DNA of 64,000 bases from assembly GCA_038503035.1 (NCBI GenBank), contig JAVSML010024271.1, forward strand, positions 496,001 through 560,000, written 5' to 3'. This stretch comes from Crocodylus rhombifer. Taxonomy: Eukaryota; Chordata; Crocodylia; Crocodylidae. Both the position numbers and the translations under genes were made by a program. The notes beneath the pieces were generated by a model, which worked only from the letters and a program-made list of their open reading frames with translations, made no database searches and was not told the DNA's origin. Positions 12,081 to 25,159 of this stretch are shown in pieces; position 1 is the first letter of the stretch, and each line of letters starts with the position of its first letter.

Positions 12081-13360
12081 CACACCCAGAAGTGGTTTGA
12101 ACCTGCTTCTCAGATTGCCCTCAAAGCTGGTCCAATGCATTTTGTATTTAATTGCAACCCAGATGGTACTCCAAGATGTACCCCCTCTCCAATTGAAGAG
12201 ATCAGAGCAGGTGCACAAGTGCTGTGGGAGGTGTCCCCTATAGAGCAGAGCCAGATCACCAATGGGGACTTAACCATATACCTTTTAATGAGGAAAAAAA
12301 ACAGTAGGGGGAACATAGCCAGTATAAACCAGGGGGTATAGGGGACACTACAATGCCCTGAGGGGGTAGGATTCAATAATGGTTAGGCACTTACAATCGC
12401 AGACGTATTCATTCAGTTGACAAAAGACAGGGTTAACAAAATATAAAACACACACAAACAAACAACACTGGTTGGCGAAATATAAAATGCACAAAATACA
12501 AAATGTTAAATAACAAGAAACATGGGGCATAGGTACCTGGAGCAGGGAAAGAGGGAAGATGCAATGATCCCCTTCTACTGTAACAAGAATTTTTTCCTAT
12601 TATTTCACTCACCCCCCAATTCTACCCAGCTGGGACTTGAAGTCAGCTCTCCCACATGGTAGGTAGAAACTCTACTACATAGCCACCACCAGTGTTGGTA
12701 TTTCTCTAAGTTGCTAGGAGTTTTGACCTTCAAGAAACCCCTGCTTCATGTCAAGCTTCCTGGTTTCTTGCTACAGCAGATGAAAGCAGAGCTGGGAACC
12801 TTTCAGGTCACTGCTCAGCTTCTTGCTGGATCTAGGGAGCCCCTCCTGCCAGCCACATGCTGCACTGCTGAGGGTCCAACTGCTGCCTGCAGGTCCCATT
12901 CCTTCAGGTTCTTCTGGGGCAAATGATCCCACCCCACTGGCCCAGCTTTTTAAAACTCCTTCCTCCTGGTTCCTCTCTAGTCTACTCTGAGTCAGCTGCG
13001 CTGCCCCTTTTATCCCCCTCCAGGTGACCTTGGGGCCAATCAGGGGACATGGAGGGTAAGTCTCTGGGGCCTGATTGGTGAGGAAAGGGAATCCCAAGCC
13101 CTCCAATCATCTTTTACCCTTTCAAAACCCCTGGGCCAAATCACCACCAGCCACCCTGTCACATCATATTTGTTGAATAACATGGATAAACAGGACTGGG
13201 AAAGTTCTGTCCCATTGGGAGGAAGGGCCCCAAGCTAGGACCTAGAGTGCCTTTCCTTCTAAGCCATACACACTCGATTGCACTCTTCCTCCCCACCATA
13301 CTTATCCTGCCGTCTCAGCAGACTAGTTTCAAGAGGAAGACTGAGAAAGCACTCTGAGAA
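12081..13360. other. No gene recognised
   Basis: Mixed unique DNA and decayed repeats. The stretch at 12600-12690 contains GACTTGAAGTCAGCTCTCCC and a phrase about GTAGAAACTCTACTACATAGCC, which looks like a reversed tRNA-SINE head. The 12711-13106 stretch is GC-rich with no recognised product. Confidence 0.35.
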
Positions 13361-13365
13361 GTGCC

Positions 13366-13500
13366 TAGCCCATGGCTTAGCAGTTAGAGCACTTTGTTGA
13401 GAAGCAAGTGATGTAAATTCAAGTTTCCTTTCGAAACAGAGTTGAATACAGGTCTTCTGCTCCCTTAACCAGAGTTAAGTGCCCTAATCCTGGGACTGAA
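13366..13500 (+). repeat. tRNA-derived SINE remnant
   Basis: GGCTTAGCAGTTAGAGCACT is a clear A-box-type head, followed by a degenerate B-box region (AAATTCAAGTTTCC). The tail is not definable. Confidence 0.45.
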
Positions 13501-15981
13501 AGTTGGGGGACTTGTCTCTGACTCCTCTGTCTAACACCCACTTGTCAGGGTTTTTGCCCAATTAAAATTTTGGAACTTGCCTAGCCTTATATGCATAGCT
13601 AGGCAATACTATTTCCCTGTGCAGCTACCTGGCCACAATGCAGTCCTGCTGAACATGCACAGTAGCCAAGCACAGGCAATACTAAATCACAAACTGTAAA
13701 AGTGCCAAAAAAGTGAACTTACATGCCTATACATGTGCCATTTAGGCACATAAAATCTGCTACCTGGTACACAAGCCTGACTGGAGGGCAAGGGTTTCCT
13801 TCAATCTGCTTCTGTCATCCTTTTCAGTTACTTCCCCTTTCTTCACCTCCCTCTCTCACCTATTTGTGAGAGCAACCCCAATATGCTATCCACTTCTCAC
13901 CAAGAAACGGCACGATTTGGACCTGCTCTGATAATCTTTCCTTGAATCTGTTCCACCGCATGCAGTTTACTTGGTCACCTCTTAATTTCCCTTCCCAGCT
14001 GCTGTTACCATGTTTTTGTTCGATTGCCTTCTCTTTCTTTCCCAGTCTTTACCAACTGCTGTGGAATATTCATATTTGAAGACTGCACCCCTTCTATAGG
14101 TGCTGTTTGCCTACTGATGGGATGGAAAAGACTCTTACCTCCTGTGGAAGTGTTTACACTACCTGGAATGGTGAACAGCAAGATTCAGTAAACAACTTAA
14201 TTAAGCTCTCCCTATCTCTACCTCATCCAACATTGGTCTCAGTCGCTCCTAATTATGAGACATGCCCTCATTTTATACCTAATTTGTCTATGTCATAAGC
14301 AAATTGGGAGTTCTCTTCCTTATTCACATATACAAGATAGGAACATGCCACAGATTACACATGCTGCTATTTGTCCTGAAGTGATTAAGGCAACATCCTT
14401 TAAGGTCTCCTAAACTTTGTGACCTTTATTTTGGAGTTTGGGTTGTGTGACAGACTAAAAGAAAGTATTTTCTGTTCTCAGGTCAGGATTACCAAACATC
14501 CATATGGGAGAGGGAGAGGAGAAGGGGCAAGTTGACAGTTAATAGTATAAATATTGTCTGTAAAATTTAGACCATGGGCAAATAGTTTAGACCTGTAGAT
14601 TGTTGCATCATGCTTTTGGTGTTAATAAGATAAAGCAACCTAAGTAACCTGCACTCTGTTGTTTGGATAGTCAGTGGTTTTTTTAAAGAGAATCTTTTTC
14701 TTTCTTTAAAAGCAATAAGAGTTGAACATGTTCTTCACAGCATGATTTTAATGAAGAAACAAGCATGGGAATAAACCCACTGTCCAATAAATAGCTTATA
14801 TCACTGCTTCATATTTTATGACTGAAACTATCAGTAAACATATTCAGCATGTTAAAAGCTGACATATTAATACATTTAGGCTAGACTCCAATTTTGCTAC
14901 CATGTCCTACATAAGAAAAATCATCCATAATTTTGCATAAAGTGAAGCACTTGAATGTGTGGCCAAAGTGTCAGGATTAAGACCTCCAGACCTAATAGGG
15001 AAAAGGGAAGGGGAAGGGGAAGGGAAGATATTACATAGACAAAGTAAAAACCAGCCACACAGCGTAGTAAACTGAACCTTTCTGAGATGTAAACCCAGTG
15101 GGATACAGGCCAAAAGGGTGAAAGGAATAGAGTTGCGGGGTGGGGGGCGCTACATCTTTCTGTTATGATTCAAGACATCCTGGAATCTTTCCTGACCCTC
15201 TGGGTTGGAATTTCTTACTCATCCCTCTGCTTTGACTCAGAATAGGAAACTGTGTCCTAACTGCATATTTCTTTTTATAGAGCAATCTTTATTGCCAACT
15301 TCCTATGGAGTCCAATATCATCCCTCATAGTCTTTAAACAATACGCCAATCACAGGACACAAGTGCAAGAAAATGTGACCTCTATGCCCTGAACACAACA
15401 CAAGCCTTATCCAGAAGAAAAACAATGGGACCAAAGCTTGGCTTTCCTCTCCATCTCAGTAAATACAGTGCTCAGTGATGGATTTTAAAAGCATCTGGCT
15501 AATCTCTCTCCTCCTCCTTCTCCCCCCTTCAACTTGGACCATATCACTATCCTTTCACATTGGCCAAGTAATGCTTGCCAGAATTATTGGCTAAATTGGC
15601 AATTACTTGTGTAATATAGTAAAGGGATGAGAAAACATGCACTAGTAGAAACACTGATCTTAGAAACACTAAGGCTTTCCAGCACAACTTGTAATACAAC
15701 AGAAAGGTTCTAGAGGAGTGGTGACTGTGATAGCTTTGGTTGACTTGGCTGGCTTGGTTGGACATCAGGATAGATAATTATAGACAGTGTACACACAGCT
15801 ATCATTTTGGGGAAATATTTAGTTAGCTAAGCATTGCTTTAGACCCTGCTCCATCTTCAAGAGTATTTTTGCCTGAGCCACAAGATACTTTGACACTCCT
15901 TCTCTTGCATTTGAAGAAAGAGATTATTTTAAAATAAATAAGTATGAATCACACAAGAAAGAGATCTCTATATCTTTTAGG
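13501..15981. other. No gene recognised
   Basis: AT-rich DNA. A small purine-rich simple repeat (GGGAAGGGGAAGGGGAAGGG type) lies at about 15001-15026. No exon or named repeat is recognised. Confidence 0.4.
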
Positions 15982-15989
15982 TCCCATCT

Positions 15990-16824
15990 CAGGGGTGGGC
16001 AATTATATGTGCCTGGAGACCAAATAGGCTGTTTTAATGAGCTGTTGCAAGCTGGGATCAGCACCTACCCCCTCCACACCACATCTCACTAAAACTCCCT
16101 ATGTGGGATAGGGCCCTGCACAGTGGTGTTCAGGATGGGACAGGTGGGCAAGGCTGGGGTTATAGGGCAGTGACAGTGTGAGCCTGGGGCCAGGTCAGAG
16201 CCATAATCTGCTGCCTGCGCACCTCCATGACGGGCATGGGTTACAGGGGCAGGGGCATGCAGGGAGCAGGTTGCAGCAGGTTGGTGAGGGAGGAGGGGAG
16301 ATCTGGCAGTCACTTGCAGTGGCCAGGACTGGACTGGGGCCAGGGGAGGCAGGCAGTGCTGGGGCACCTCTGTCCAATATCAGCCAGAAGCTCACATTGG
16401 GATGCCCATGTGGCAGTGGCAGCCCCCAGCCCCACTGGCTTGGTGTGGGGCATAGTGGTGCAGAGCAGAGTGGTGCAGGGGTAGCAACAGTGGTGGGGGC
16501 CCTAGTGAGGGTGCTGCATCCAGGGCTGGTCTCCATGCTGGCCCCCAACCCTGGACTCAGCTCCTGGCCTGATTGCGTGCAGTCTCCATGAAGACTGGTT
16601 CCCAGCCCCAGCCCTGCCCTGGCCCTGGATGCAGTGCCCTCAGCAGGGCTCCCACCACTGATGCTACCCCTGCACTACTCCACTCTGCTCTGAGCCATGT
16701 GGGCATCTCAGGGTGAGCTGTGAGCTGGCATGGGATGGGGGTGCCTCAGCATCATCCTGTGGGGCCAAGGGGTCTGCTGTGGGCTGGACAATATCTCCCA
16801 TGGGCCATATTTTTCCCACCCCTG
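15990..16824. mobile_element. hAT-like element family C, 835 bp
   Basis: The left terminus CAGGGGTGGGCAATTAT and the right terminus, reading CAGGGGTGGGAAAAATATGG on the other strand, form terminal inverted repeats. The flanks are TCCCATCT (15982-15989) and TCCTATCT (16825-16832), 7 of 8 identical, an old 8-bp target duplication. The length, CAGGG-type ends and 8-bp duplication fit a non-autonomous hAT element. The GC-rich interior is open in several frames on both strands but resembles no transposase. A relative at 48277-49468 shares both termini. Confidence 0.82.
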
Positions 16825-16832
16825 TCCTATCT

Positions 16833-18685
16833 AGTATAGTTATTTGAGGCTAGGGAAAGATTTTTCCTTAAACTATATTCTCCGGTGTGTTATTTAGACT
16901 AGATATAAAAGTTACAGGTGACTGTTTTCCATTACTCTCCCAGGGTATTATATAGTCTACTAGATTTCACTCAATCTTGATATTTAGCTTACTTTGACCT
17001 TTGCTTAATTGGATCTCATTATGTAGATTTATATGTTGTATACCATCTTTAAAAAATCTCTTTTTCCCCAGTGTTGCTTACGTTGACATCTAGAGCCCAT
17101 CTTTACGCTTTGATCCACCTTGCAGTATGAGTATAGATGGATACTGGTGATCACCACTTTCCTTGAAAGAAAAGAATAACTAATACTGCATTCCAGCATA
17201 GGATATATGAGTGGGATTGGTTATCCTGCATTTTCCTTCAGGATGATACCCTTCTATAGTGGCCTTTCTTAAACGCAAGTAGGGAGCAGAGTTACAGCTG
17301 GGAAAATTAAGTACAGCACGTGACTTTTCCAGTGTCGGAAAGGATATGCTGTAGTAGAATCAAGAATAAAAATCAGACTGTAGCTCCTTTTTAAAAAAAA
17401 GGGAAAAATGAAATCCAAATCTAAAAAAATATAGTACCCCAAGAAAGACTGGAGCATCTCTAGGCACCAGTGCCAGTGATAACTTTTCCTTAGTGAGGAA
17501 AGTATTTTTTACTATCAAATCAAGGATAGGGAACAGACCTTCTCAGTAAATGCTCTGAGCTTTGCAGGTTTATTAGCCAGAAGCAATTTCTTCTTCTTAA
17601 TCCCTTCCCAGATGATTACAGTGGGAGATACTGCCTATTTTACCAGAAGTAGGCTATGTGATCTGGTAGTACCCCCTGGCAAACAGGTGAAAAACAACTC
17701 AATTATTTTTCCTTCTTCTATATATTCTTTTTCAATACTGGAAGCAATTGTAGGCCTATTCTTACAATTGGATGCACATAGACAATTAAGTCTGTGCAGG
17801 GACACAGTGAAATCCGTGGGGACTCAAGAGGACATAAGGTCCGCTTGCAAAAGTCTGATTGCAGGATGAGAGCCTACTGTGGAAAACGCATACCCCAAGA
17901 GCTGGGCAAACTATTTGTAGCAGACACATCATTTGACACATTTAGCCTTCCTCCTGTTCACAGCCCTTAAAAAGACTAATTGTGAATTTATTTGAAAGTT
18001 TTCCCTAGACAGATTTCCTTAGACTGGCACTGAGGATTTGTGAACAAATCCCTATCACTAAAACAAGTTTCACAGTCCAAAGCCCTATTTTCAAAAATGG
18101 TTTAGATACCAATACATTTAAGTCCTATTGGCTTTCAGTGAGACTAAGTGCCCAAGTCACTTCTGAAAATGTAATCTGAGTTACTACGCATTTTTTTAAT
18201 ATTTCACCCTGTCCCAGGGGCCTGGAAATCTAATTAGTTTTCCCCTTCTTTTTTTTTTTTTTTCTGGCCTTTTCTCACTTGCAAATTTTTATACAGGAGA
18301 ACGAAAGCCAAGGAGATAGCAGGATGGCTGAGTAAATACTTTTGGACTTCCACACAAACACATTAGCATTAGCATTTTTAAAATCTTTACTTTCAGCAAG
18401 CATTTTTACCTAGCATGACTATTTATAGCAAACAAAAAGACTGTAAATCTGTCTAGAAGAGTTTATGAGTTTTATTTTTCAGGATGTCTATTAATTTTCA
18501 GGATGTCTATTAATTGGATTTATTAATCTCTAGTTACCAAAAATTTAGAGAGTAAATCCTGCTCCTATCTCCTTCAGGGACACAACAGGCACAACTGACA
18601 TTGGAATCTGTTGATTTCCTCTAACAAGGGGAAGAGAGGCCAGCATAAAGATCAGCATTTATTGCATTTTGTATAGGGAGTTTTT
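16833..18685. other. No gene recognised; small duplication
   Basis: AT-rich DNA. A 19-bp unit (TTTTCAGGATGTCTATTAA) is repeated twice in tandem at 18476-18494 and 18495-18513. A poly-T run lies near 18247-18262. The stretch at 17285-17380 may hold a decayed MIR in reverse, not firmly. Confidence 0.4.
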
Positions 18686-18693
18686 ATATATAG

Positions 18694-19002
18694 TAAGGGT
18701 GTCACATACATGGCCCACAGGCCATATCCAGCCTCACGGCTCCCAGAATGACTGAGAATTTGGGGTTGGGGGGAGAGGGGAAGAAGGACTACCACTGAAA
18801 TCTGGGGTGCACAGTCCTACTGGGGACACATGTTGCAAGTGTTGGGGAGGAAATGGCTGCATTTCCACAGGTGCCACTGCTGCTTACACCACCACCTCTA
18901 CCACTTGTCCCACTGCTGTTTCTGCCATGTCCAGCTCCAGCCCGCAAGGAGCCCTTATGGTCTGGATCTGGTTCAAGGGGCTTGGTAAGTTTGACACCCC
19001 TG
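18694..19002. mobile_element. hAT-like miniature element, 309 bp
   Basis: The left end TAAGGGTGTCA and the right end, CAGGGGTGTCA on the other strand, are inverted repeats. The candidate 8-bp flanks (ATATATAG, GTGTATCA) match poorly (4 of 8), so the boundary is based on the termini alone. The interior is rich in CCACTGCTG-like phrases and does not code. Confidence 0.6.
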
Positions 19003-20211
19003 GTGTATCATACTGGAAACTCAACAGAGGGAAGGGTGTTCATACTGAACACAGAGGGTCCTGTGTTCATACTGATCTACTACCAAACCACTCCACTTCC
19101 TTGGAGTGAGGGCAAGCAATCTTAGAGGCAACACTGTTGCAACATTCATTTCCCTCATCCAACAAACAACCCTGTGCCAGATCTATTTAAGCCCGGCTGC
19201 AGTGTGAATTTGTCTCTCGTGGTTGAGTTGTAGTTACTAGGCTTGTTGTGCTGTTCTCTTAATCAACATGGAAAAGAGATCTTTTTTCAAGCCCTTGGTG
19301 ACATATTAAATCAAGCCATGCTAAAGACTACCCCCCCCCCAGTAGTTAATCTATAGCAGAAAAACCCCTTTTTACATTGGGCAGGAAAGCATGCTTGAAA
19401 TAAATGTGCTAAGATAAGTTGTAACCAGCAAAATTTGAACCATAGTGCAGATAGGGCATGTGACAGTAATGGCAAAATTCTTCTTTCTGGCCTGCTCTGC
19501 ATTGTCTAGTCTGCAAGGACTGCATGCACAGAACTTTCATGGATGTACATACCAGCATGTAAAAAAATGGAAATCTGCCTTGTTGCTAAGGTATTGCTCT
19601 AAGTGTCAAGTCTTATTTTAAAACAAGAAAACAAAAACCCTAAATTACACAAATGCAGAGAATAAATCATCCAGTTATTGAGATGAGTAATTTAAAAGCT
19701 GCAAAACTAGTTTTTTTCTCTTATTTTGCAAAATATTAAATATATATATATATATATCTTTGCCAGTTCATTTTTGTTCCTGAGCATTTTATGCCTCTAT
19801 AAATTAAAATAAACAAAGGGATTACTTCATCCACTACAGAAACATAGCTAACTTTGGCAGGACATGGGTAATATTATAGCCAATCTTGGTTCCACCCAAG
19901 GCAGTGGAGATTTTGCAACTGACTTCAGTGGGAGGAGGATATGGCAGTATGATTACAGTAATATATGCAGCAGGTTAAGACAAAGTGAAAAATGTTATAT
20001 AGAAATGCAAATATTGAAGTTGCAGGATGAATTTTATGTAGGCAACATGCAGTTAAGCCTACAACATTTTGGCAAGAATTCCGAATGACATATTTGTTCA
20101 TGACCATGAAAAGGGACATGGGATCTTCAAAGAATGCAAATGATCAGGACTTCATAAACTTAGTAACAATAGATACTGGAGGTCATGGATATTGACCCTG
20201 CCACAGCAAAA
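19003..20211. other. No gene recognised; (TA)n microsatellite
   Basis: A perfect (AT)n run lies at about 19739-19758. A C-run at 19331-19340 is also present. The rest is AT-rich with no recognised feature. Confidence 0.4.
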
Positions 20212-20343
20212 AGAGGAAGATCAGGGAAAGTGTGAGTCCTTTACTAAGTGAAGCAACCTGGTGACAGAGGATGCAGAAAAGGCTGAAGTACTCAATGCCT
20301 TTTTCACCTCAGTCTTCACAGGCAAGGTCAGCTCCCAGACTAC

Positions 20344-20611
20344 CACAGATGACTGGTAGGAGGGGAGACGGGGAGGGGTGGGGGAGCACGTGCTCCCCCC
20401 CTCCCCCTGAGATTGGTCTCTGACTCAGCACAGCTCAGGACAGGGCAGTTTTTTTGCTGTGCGGGCTGACAGCCTGTTGGGGGCGGGGCACTAAGCCACA
20501 GCACAGAAGTATAGGAGTGGATATGGGGCTTTTGGCCCACCCCCGGACCTCCCACAGGCCCATCCACAAATTGTACCCCACCCCAGCCTCAGGAGGCACC
20601 CATCACCCCTG
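20344..20611. mobile_element. hAT-like miniature element in CR1, 268 bp
   Basis: It is flanked by a perfect 8-bp duplication CAGACTAC (20336-20343 and 20612-20619). Other CR1 copies show that the target occurs once in the uninterrupted sequence (34558, 41360). The termini CACAGATGACTGG and, on the other strand, CAGGGGTGATGGG are weak inverted repeats. The interior is GC-rich, with C/G runs. The size and 8-bp duplication point to hAT; no transposase is present. Confidence 0.8.
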
Positions 20612-20809
20612 CAGACTACTGCACCTGGCAGCACAGTTTGGGGAGAAGGTGAGCAGCCAACAGTGGTAAAAGACCACGTCAGGGAATGTTTAAAAAAACT
20701 GGACATGTGCAAGTCCACGGGGCTGGATGGGATGTGCCCGAAGGTGCCGAGGGAGTTGGGTAATGTGATTGCAGAGCTGCTAGTCATCATCTTTGAAAAC
20801 TCATTGTGA

Positions 20810-21703
20810 TTGGGAGAGGTCCCAGATGACTGGAAAAGGGCAAATATAGTGCCTATCTTTACGAAAGGGAAGAAGGAGGATCTGGGGAACCACAGACCAG
20901 TCAGCTTCACATCTGTCTTTGGAAAAACCATGAAGCAGGTTCTCCAAGAATACATCTTTAAGCACTTGGAGGAAAAGGTGGTGATTAGAAATGTTCAGCA
21001 TGGATTCACCAAGAGCAAGTCATTAGGGGTGTGTGAAACAGGCTGTATTCGATTCGGATTCGGTCCGAATCAGGGACAGTGATTCAATTTGTTGATTCGG
21101 ATCACTGTCCCCAGTTCAGTTCAGCCAAATCTGAATCTGAAGATTCGATGCTGATTCAGAGAATCAAGGATTCAGCCATAGCCAAAGCTTTAAATGTTTT
21201 TTATATATACCTCAGGGTACTAGGTGCAGCTTGTGAATGCTGCAGTGCTGGGAGTGTCCCACAGGAGCTCAGGGGCAGCCCTCCATGTGTTCGGCAGCCT
21301 ACCAGTACTTCCAGTCCACTTCTGGGTCCACTGGAGAGCACACAGGCCCCCCTATCCCTGCCCCCCCGGAAGTATAGTGGATGTGATTCACCTTGATTTT
21401 AGTAAAGCTTTTGATATGGTCTCCCACAGCATTCTCATAGGCAAGCTAAGGAAGTATGGGTTGGAAGAATGTACTGTAAGGTGGATAGAAAGCTGGCTGT
21501 ATTATTGGGCTCAGAGGGTAGTAGTCAATGGCTCAATATTGAGTTGGCAGCTGGTATCAAGTGGACTGCCCCGGGGATTGGTCTTGGGGCTGATTTTGTT
21601 CAATATCTTCAACAGCAATTTGGAAGATGGGATGGAGTGCACCCTCAGCATCTTTGCAGATGACACCAAACTGGGGGACAGTAGTAGATATACTGAAGGA
21701 TAG
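20810..21703 (+). pseudogene. CR1 ORF2 reverse transcriptase, broken
   Basis: The N-terminal RT part (20810-21030) reads VPDDWKRANIVPIFTKGKK and NHRPVSFTSVFGK, then QHGFTKSKS. After the hAT-like interruption, 21380-21690 reads [34 protein letters not shown] and FADDTKLGD. These are RT palm blocks A (LDFSKAFD) and C (FADD), whose aspartates bind the metal ions, so the catalytic residues are still visible. The C-terminal part continues in other frames (21627-22111), so frameshifts and stops have accumulated. In a live element this enzyme copies CR1 RNA at the nicked target. This copy is dead. Confidence 0.92.
21024..21372 (+). mobile_element. hAT-like family A, left half only, in CR1
   Basis: It begins with TAGGGGTGTGTGAAACAGG, the family A terminus, preceded by CAAGTCAT of the CR1. 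The right half and right terminus are missing, and CR1 resumes at GTGGATGTGATTCACC without the roughly 70 bases that follow the insertion point in other copies. A later deletion must therefore have removed the right part together with neighbouring CR1 sequence. Confidence 0.8.
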
Positions 21704-22558
21704 AGATAGGATTCAGAGAGACCTCAACAAATTGGAGGCTTGGACTAAAATAAATCCCATGAGGTTCATTAAGGAGAAGTGCAAAGTCCTGCACTTAGGA
21801 CAGAACAATCCCATGAACTGGTATAGGCTACGCAGCAGCTCTGCAGAAAAGGACCTGGGTGTTACAGTAGGCAGTAAGCTAAACATGAGCCAACAGTGAG
21901 TCCTTGTTGCAAAGATAGCATACTGAGATGCATCAGTAGGAGCACTGCTAGCAGATCAAGGGAAGTGATTATTCCCTTCTATTCAGCAGTGGTGAAACCA
22001 CATTTGTGTCCAGTTTTGGGCCCCCCACTACAGAAAGGATGTAGACAAATTGGAGAAGGTCCAACAGTGGGCAACAAAAATGATTTGGGGGCTGGTGCAC
22101 ATGACTTATGAAGAGAGGCTGAGTGAACTGGGCTTATTTAGTCTGGAGAAGAGAAGACTGAGGGGGGATTTGAAAGATGCCTTAACTACCTGAAGGGTGG
22201 TTCCAAAGGGGATGGAGCTAGACTGTTCTCAGTGGTGACAGATGACAGAACAAGAAGCAATGGGCTCAAGTTACAGCAAGAAAGTTTAGGTTAGATATTA
22301 GGAAAAACTTTCTCAATAGGAGGGCAGTAAAACACTGAAACAGGCTACCCAGAGACGTTGTGGAATCACCATCCTTAGAGGTTTTTAAGACTCAGCTGGA
22401 CAAAACCTTGGCTGGGATAATCTCACTGCGGAGGGCCCTACTTTGAGCACGGGGTTGGATTAGATGACCTCCTGAGGTCCCTTCCAACCCTAAATTTTGA
22501 TGATTCTGTGATTATTGTATCTTCCAGTGTTTAAGACATCAGTACTGGGGAAATATGC

Positions 22559-22962
22559 TAGGGCTGTATGAAGCTTTGGGTGCCGATTTGATTTGGAAGA
22601 GATTCGGCCTGATTCAGTGGCCAAATCTCCAAATCCAAATTGAATCAGGGGACCAATTAAAAGGTCCAAATTGATTTGAAGCTCTCTGAATCTTCAGAAA
22701 AGATTTAGAGAGGTCTGATGATTCAGACAGTCCCCAGTGGCTGCAGCAGGGAGCTGCAGCCGGACTTGGAGCTGGTAAATAGGGGTGGGGAAGGGGGGAG
22801 GGACCACGGGGGAACCCTGGCCAGGCCCCATCCCCTGCCTGCTCCCCCAGCTTCCCCAACCCTCACCCACTCCCCCAGCCCTCACCCCTATGACTGCCCA
22901 CCCCGCCCAGCTCCAGCCATTTAAGAAAAAAAACTCAGAGAAAAACCCCGGGACCTAGTACT
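22559..22962 (+). mobile_element. hAT-like family B, right-truncated
   Basis: It starts with TAGGGCTGTATGAAGC, then GATTCGGCCTGATTCAG and repeated AAATCTCC/CCGAATC-type phrases, as in the full copy at 53448-54493. The AAAGATTTAGAGAGG block and the GC-rich tail with GGAGCTGGTAAAT also match. The right terminus is not present. The end coordinate is approximate. Confidence 0.8.
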
Positions 22963-25070
22963 GGACCTTAACAACAAGTATTCATGCTTACAAAATAAGT
23001 TTATTGGAAGTCTGGTATTATCTCTTGATTGGGTATTAGATCCTTTATTAAAAATGCACTGCGTAGCAACACTAAGAGTAAAGAACTGCAATGGTGGAAA
23101 CACCAGCAGCAGCTCTACAACAGCATTGTGCTTTAATAGCAATGACTATAGATTGTTATGGAACCTGCTTTTTCAGGAAGCACAGTAGTTTTCAGAAGGT
23201 TATGTGTTAAAAGAAAATTAAGTGAAAAATGTTTCCTGTATCTTTTGAACATTTTGAAATAGGTGATCCAAGCCGTTCTGTTTTGTTCACATCAGTTTTG
23301 ATTCTGAAAGGTATTAATGAGTGTATGTACCAATGGCAAATGAAATTGTTAGTATATCTGACAAAACCAGCACACTAGAAACAACCTGGACACCTGCCCC
23401 TTCCCCAGCCTCAAGAGATTCTTCTGGCTTTTCAGATGAGCAGCCAACAGACTGTGAACTGTGACTCGTGTTGGGGATCTATTTCAGCAAACCAGTGTGT
23501 CCAGCAAAAAACAAGATCATGGAACCATAAGACATGTGCTTTGCATTGCTGTTCAGTGACATCGCTTTTCATTACTTTGCTTCCCTCCTCTTTGTCTGCA
23601 CATGTAAATCTGACCTCAGATACAGATCTCAGCTATCAGCCTCTGATTTTAATGAAGTAAGGCTTACTATTAAAGTAAGGCCTCTGATTTTAATGAATTA
23701 AGACTTACTAATGTAACAGAGAAAGAAAGTTGGCCCTAGGATCAGACCTTATTTTCTGTCCATAAACAACAACCTATTGGCATGCCACAGAAACAGATTT
23801 CACATGTATTTGATGTAGAAAGTTATAGAATGCAATCCAGGTATATTTTTCTGCTTGATCTGGTTCTTCATTATTCACACCATGACTGTCACTGGTTTCT
23901 ATGGAGTAAATGTTTGTGAGCATGAAAAAGGATGAGCCTTACCTACCATGTGGACATGCATGGTACATTGATAACCATGGAAACAATGACCTGCTTCAGG
24001 GGGAAAAAGAAAAAAAAAGAGGGAGTAGAGAAGAGCTGATCTGATTCTGACATACTTGTTTGGATGTTGTGTACATATTTCTTTCCTCTTGTGTCAATAT
24101 GGTTAGGTCATGTTATTTTTCCATCAGGTTACAGTACATTTCACACAGCCAGCATGACACCATTCACTACAGAGATGATATATCTTCCTAGCTGAAATAA
24201 AGGAGCTTTTCATAATACTTAATAAATGTCTGATCCCAACCATATTCATCATTATTTGAAATTAGCCAGAATATTTAACTAAAATGAAAAGATCTGAATA
24301 GGCAAGTTGAAATGGAAAAATAAGCTCCAAAGATTAAGAAAATGGCAATGACCAAACCTCTAAGAAAGAAACGTGTTATGACTTCAAAAGTTCCCAATTA
24401 AATGCTTTACTTATATTAGTTTTTCTTTCAAAGTCTTAGTGAGGTTAAAAAAAATGCTTAAAGGAGATAAATTAAAATTTAAATATGGTAAAATGACTTA
24501 AGAAATACTTACATAGGACTTTATATTAATCTTTCATTTGGACCAGGGATGATAATGATGTTATATGACATGCAATACATCAGGGGATGCACTGAAATTA
24601 GTGGTGGGGGGGGAGAAGTCCTTTCTCCTTTTAAATCAGCTCATGTTTTTTATTCAGTTTCTTCTATATATCTCTCATTTAGCATTCTTGCTATTTTTGA
24701 TTACCAGAATAATTTTAGGAATGTTTTCTAGCAAATAATGTCCACATCTTCTAAAATGATGTCTGTAATTTTGCATGCAAAGGCAGTTTTGAATGAGAAT
24801 GACCTAATTTGTACTCATGTCACTTTCATGAACATGTGCATTAATTTGCATGCAAGATTTTGAATACCAAAATAGTTCCTTCCCCTTCTATTGCACCTAC
24901 CAACAGATGATATTTGCAAATATTAATCATCCAGTGAGATAGGGAACTGTTGTTCCCATTTTGTAAATGCATGAACTAAGGTGCATATGGTGAAATGGCT
25001 GGCCCACTGGTTCTGTAGCAGTGAGAAGAATGATGCTGTGCATTTATCCACAATTTTTTTTAAAACTTGA
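22963..25070. other. No gene recognised; 41-bp tandem duplication
   Basis: AT-rich unique sequence. A 41-bp unit beginning GCCTCTGATTTTAATGAA is repeated in tandem (23639-23679, then from 23680 to about 23712), slightly diverged. A MIR-like phrase (TTCCCATTTTGTAAATGCAT) lies near 24955-24975. Confidence 0.4.
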
Positions 25071-25159
25071 AAGCCAGGTTGAAGATCCTTCTGAAATTCT
25101 TAAAGAGCTTCCAATTGGAGTTTCTTTCGATTTGGAGTAGATGGTGTATTTTCATATTG

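Larger units (their letters stand above)
20212..22513 (+). mobile_element. CR1 LINE, RT half to 3' end, twice interrupted
   Basis: CR1 sequence starts in the linker between endonuclease and reverse transcriptase and runs to a full 3' end (GGTTGGATTAGATGACCTCC, GGTCCCTTCCAACCC, 22454-22490) with a GATTCTGTGATT-type tail. It is split by a 268-bp hAT-like element at 20344-20611 with perfect 8-bp duplications, and by half of a family A hAT-like element at 21024-21372. The second interruption is joined to a small loss of CR1 sequence. Both insertions postdate the CR1. Confidence 0.92.
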
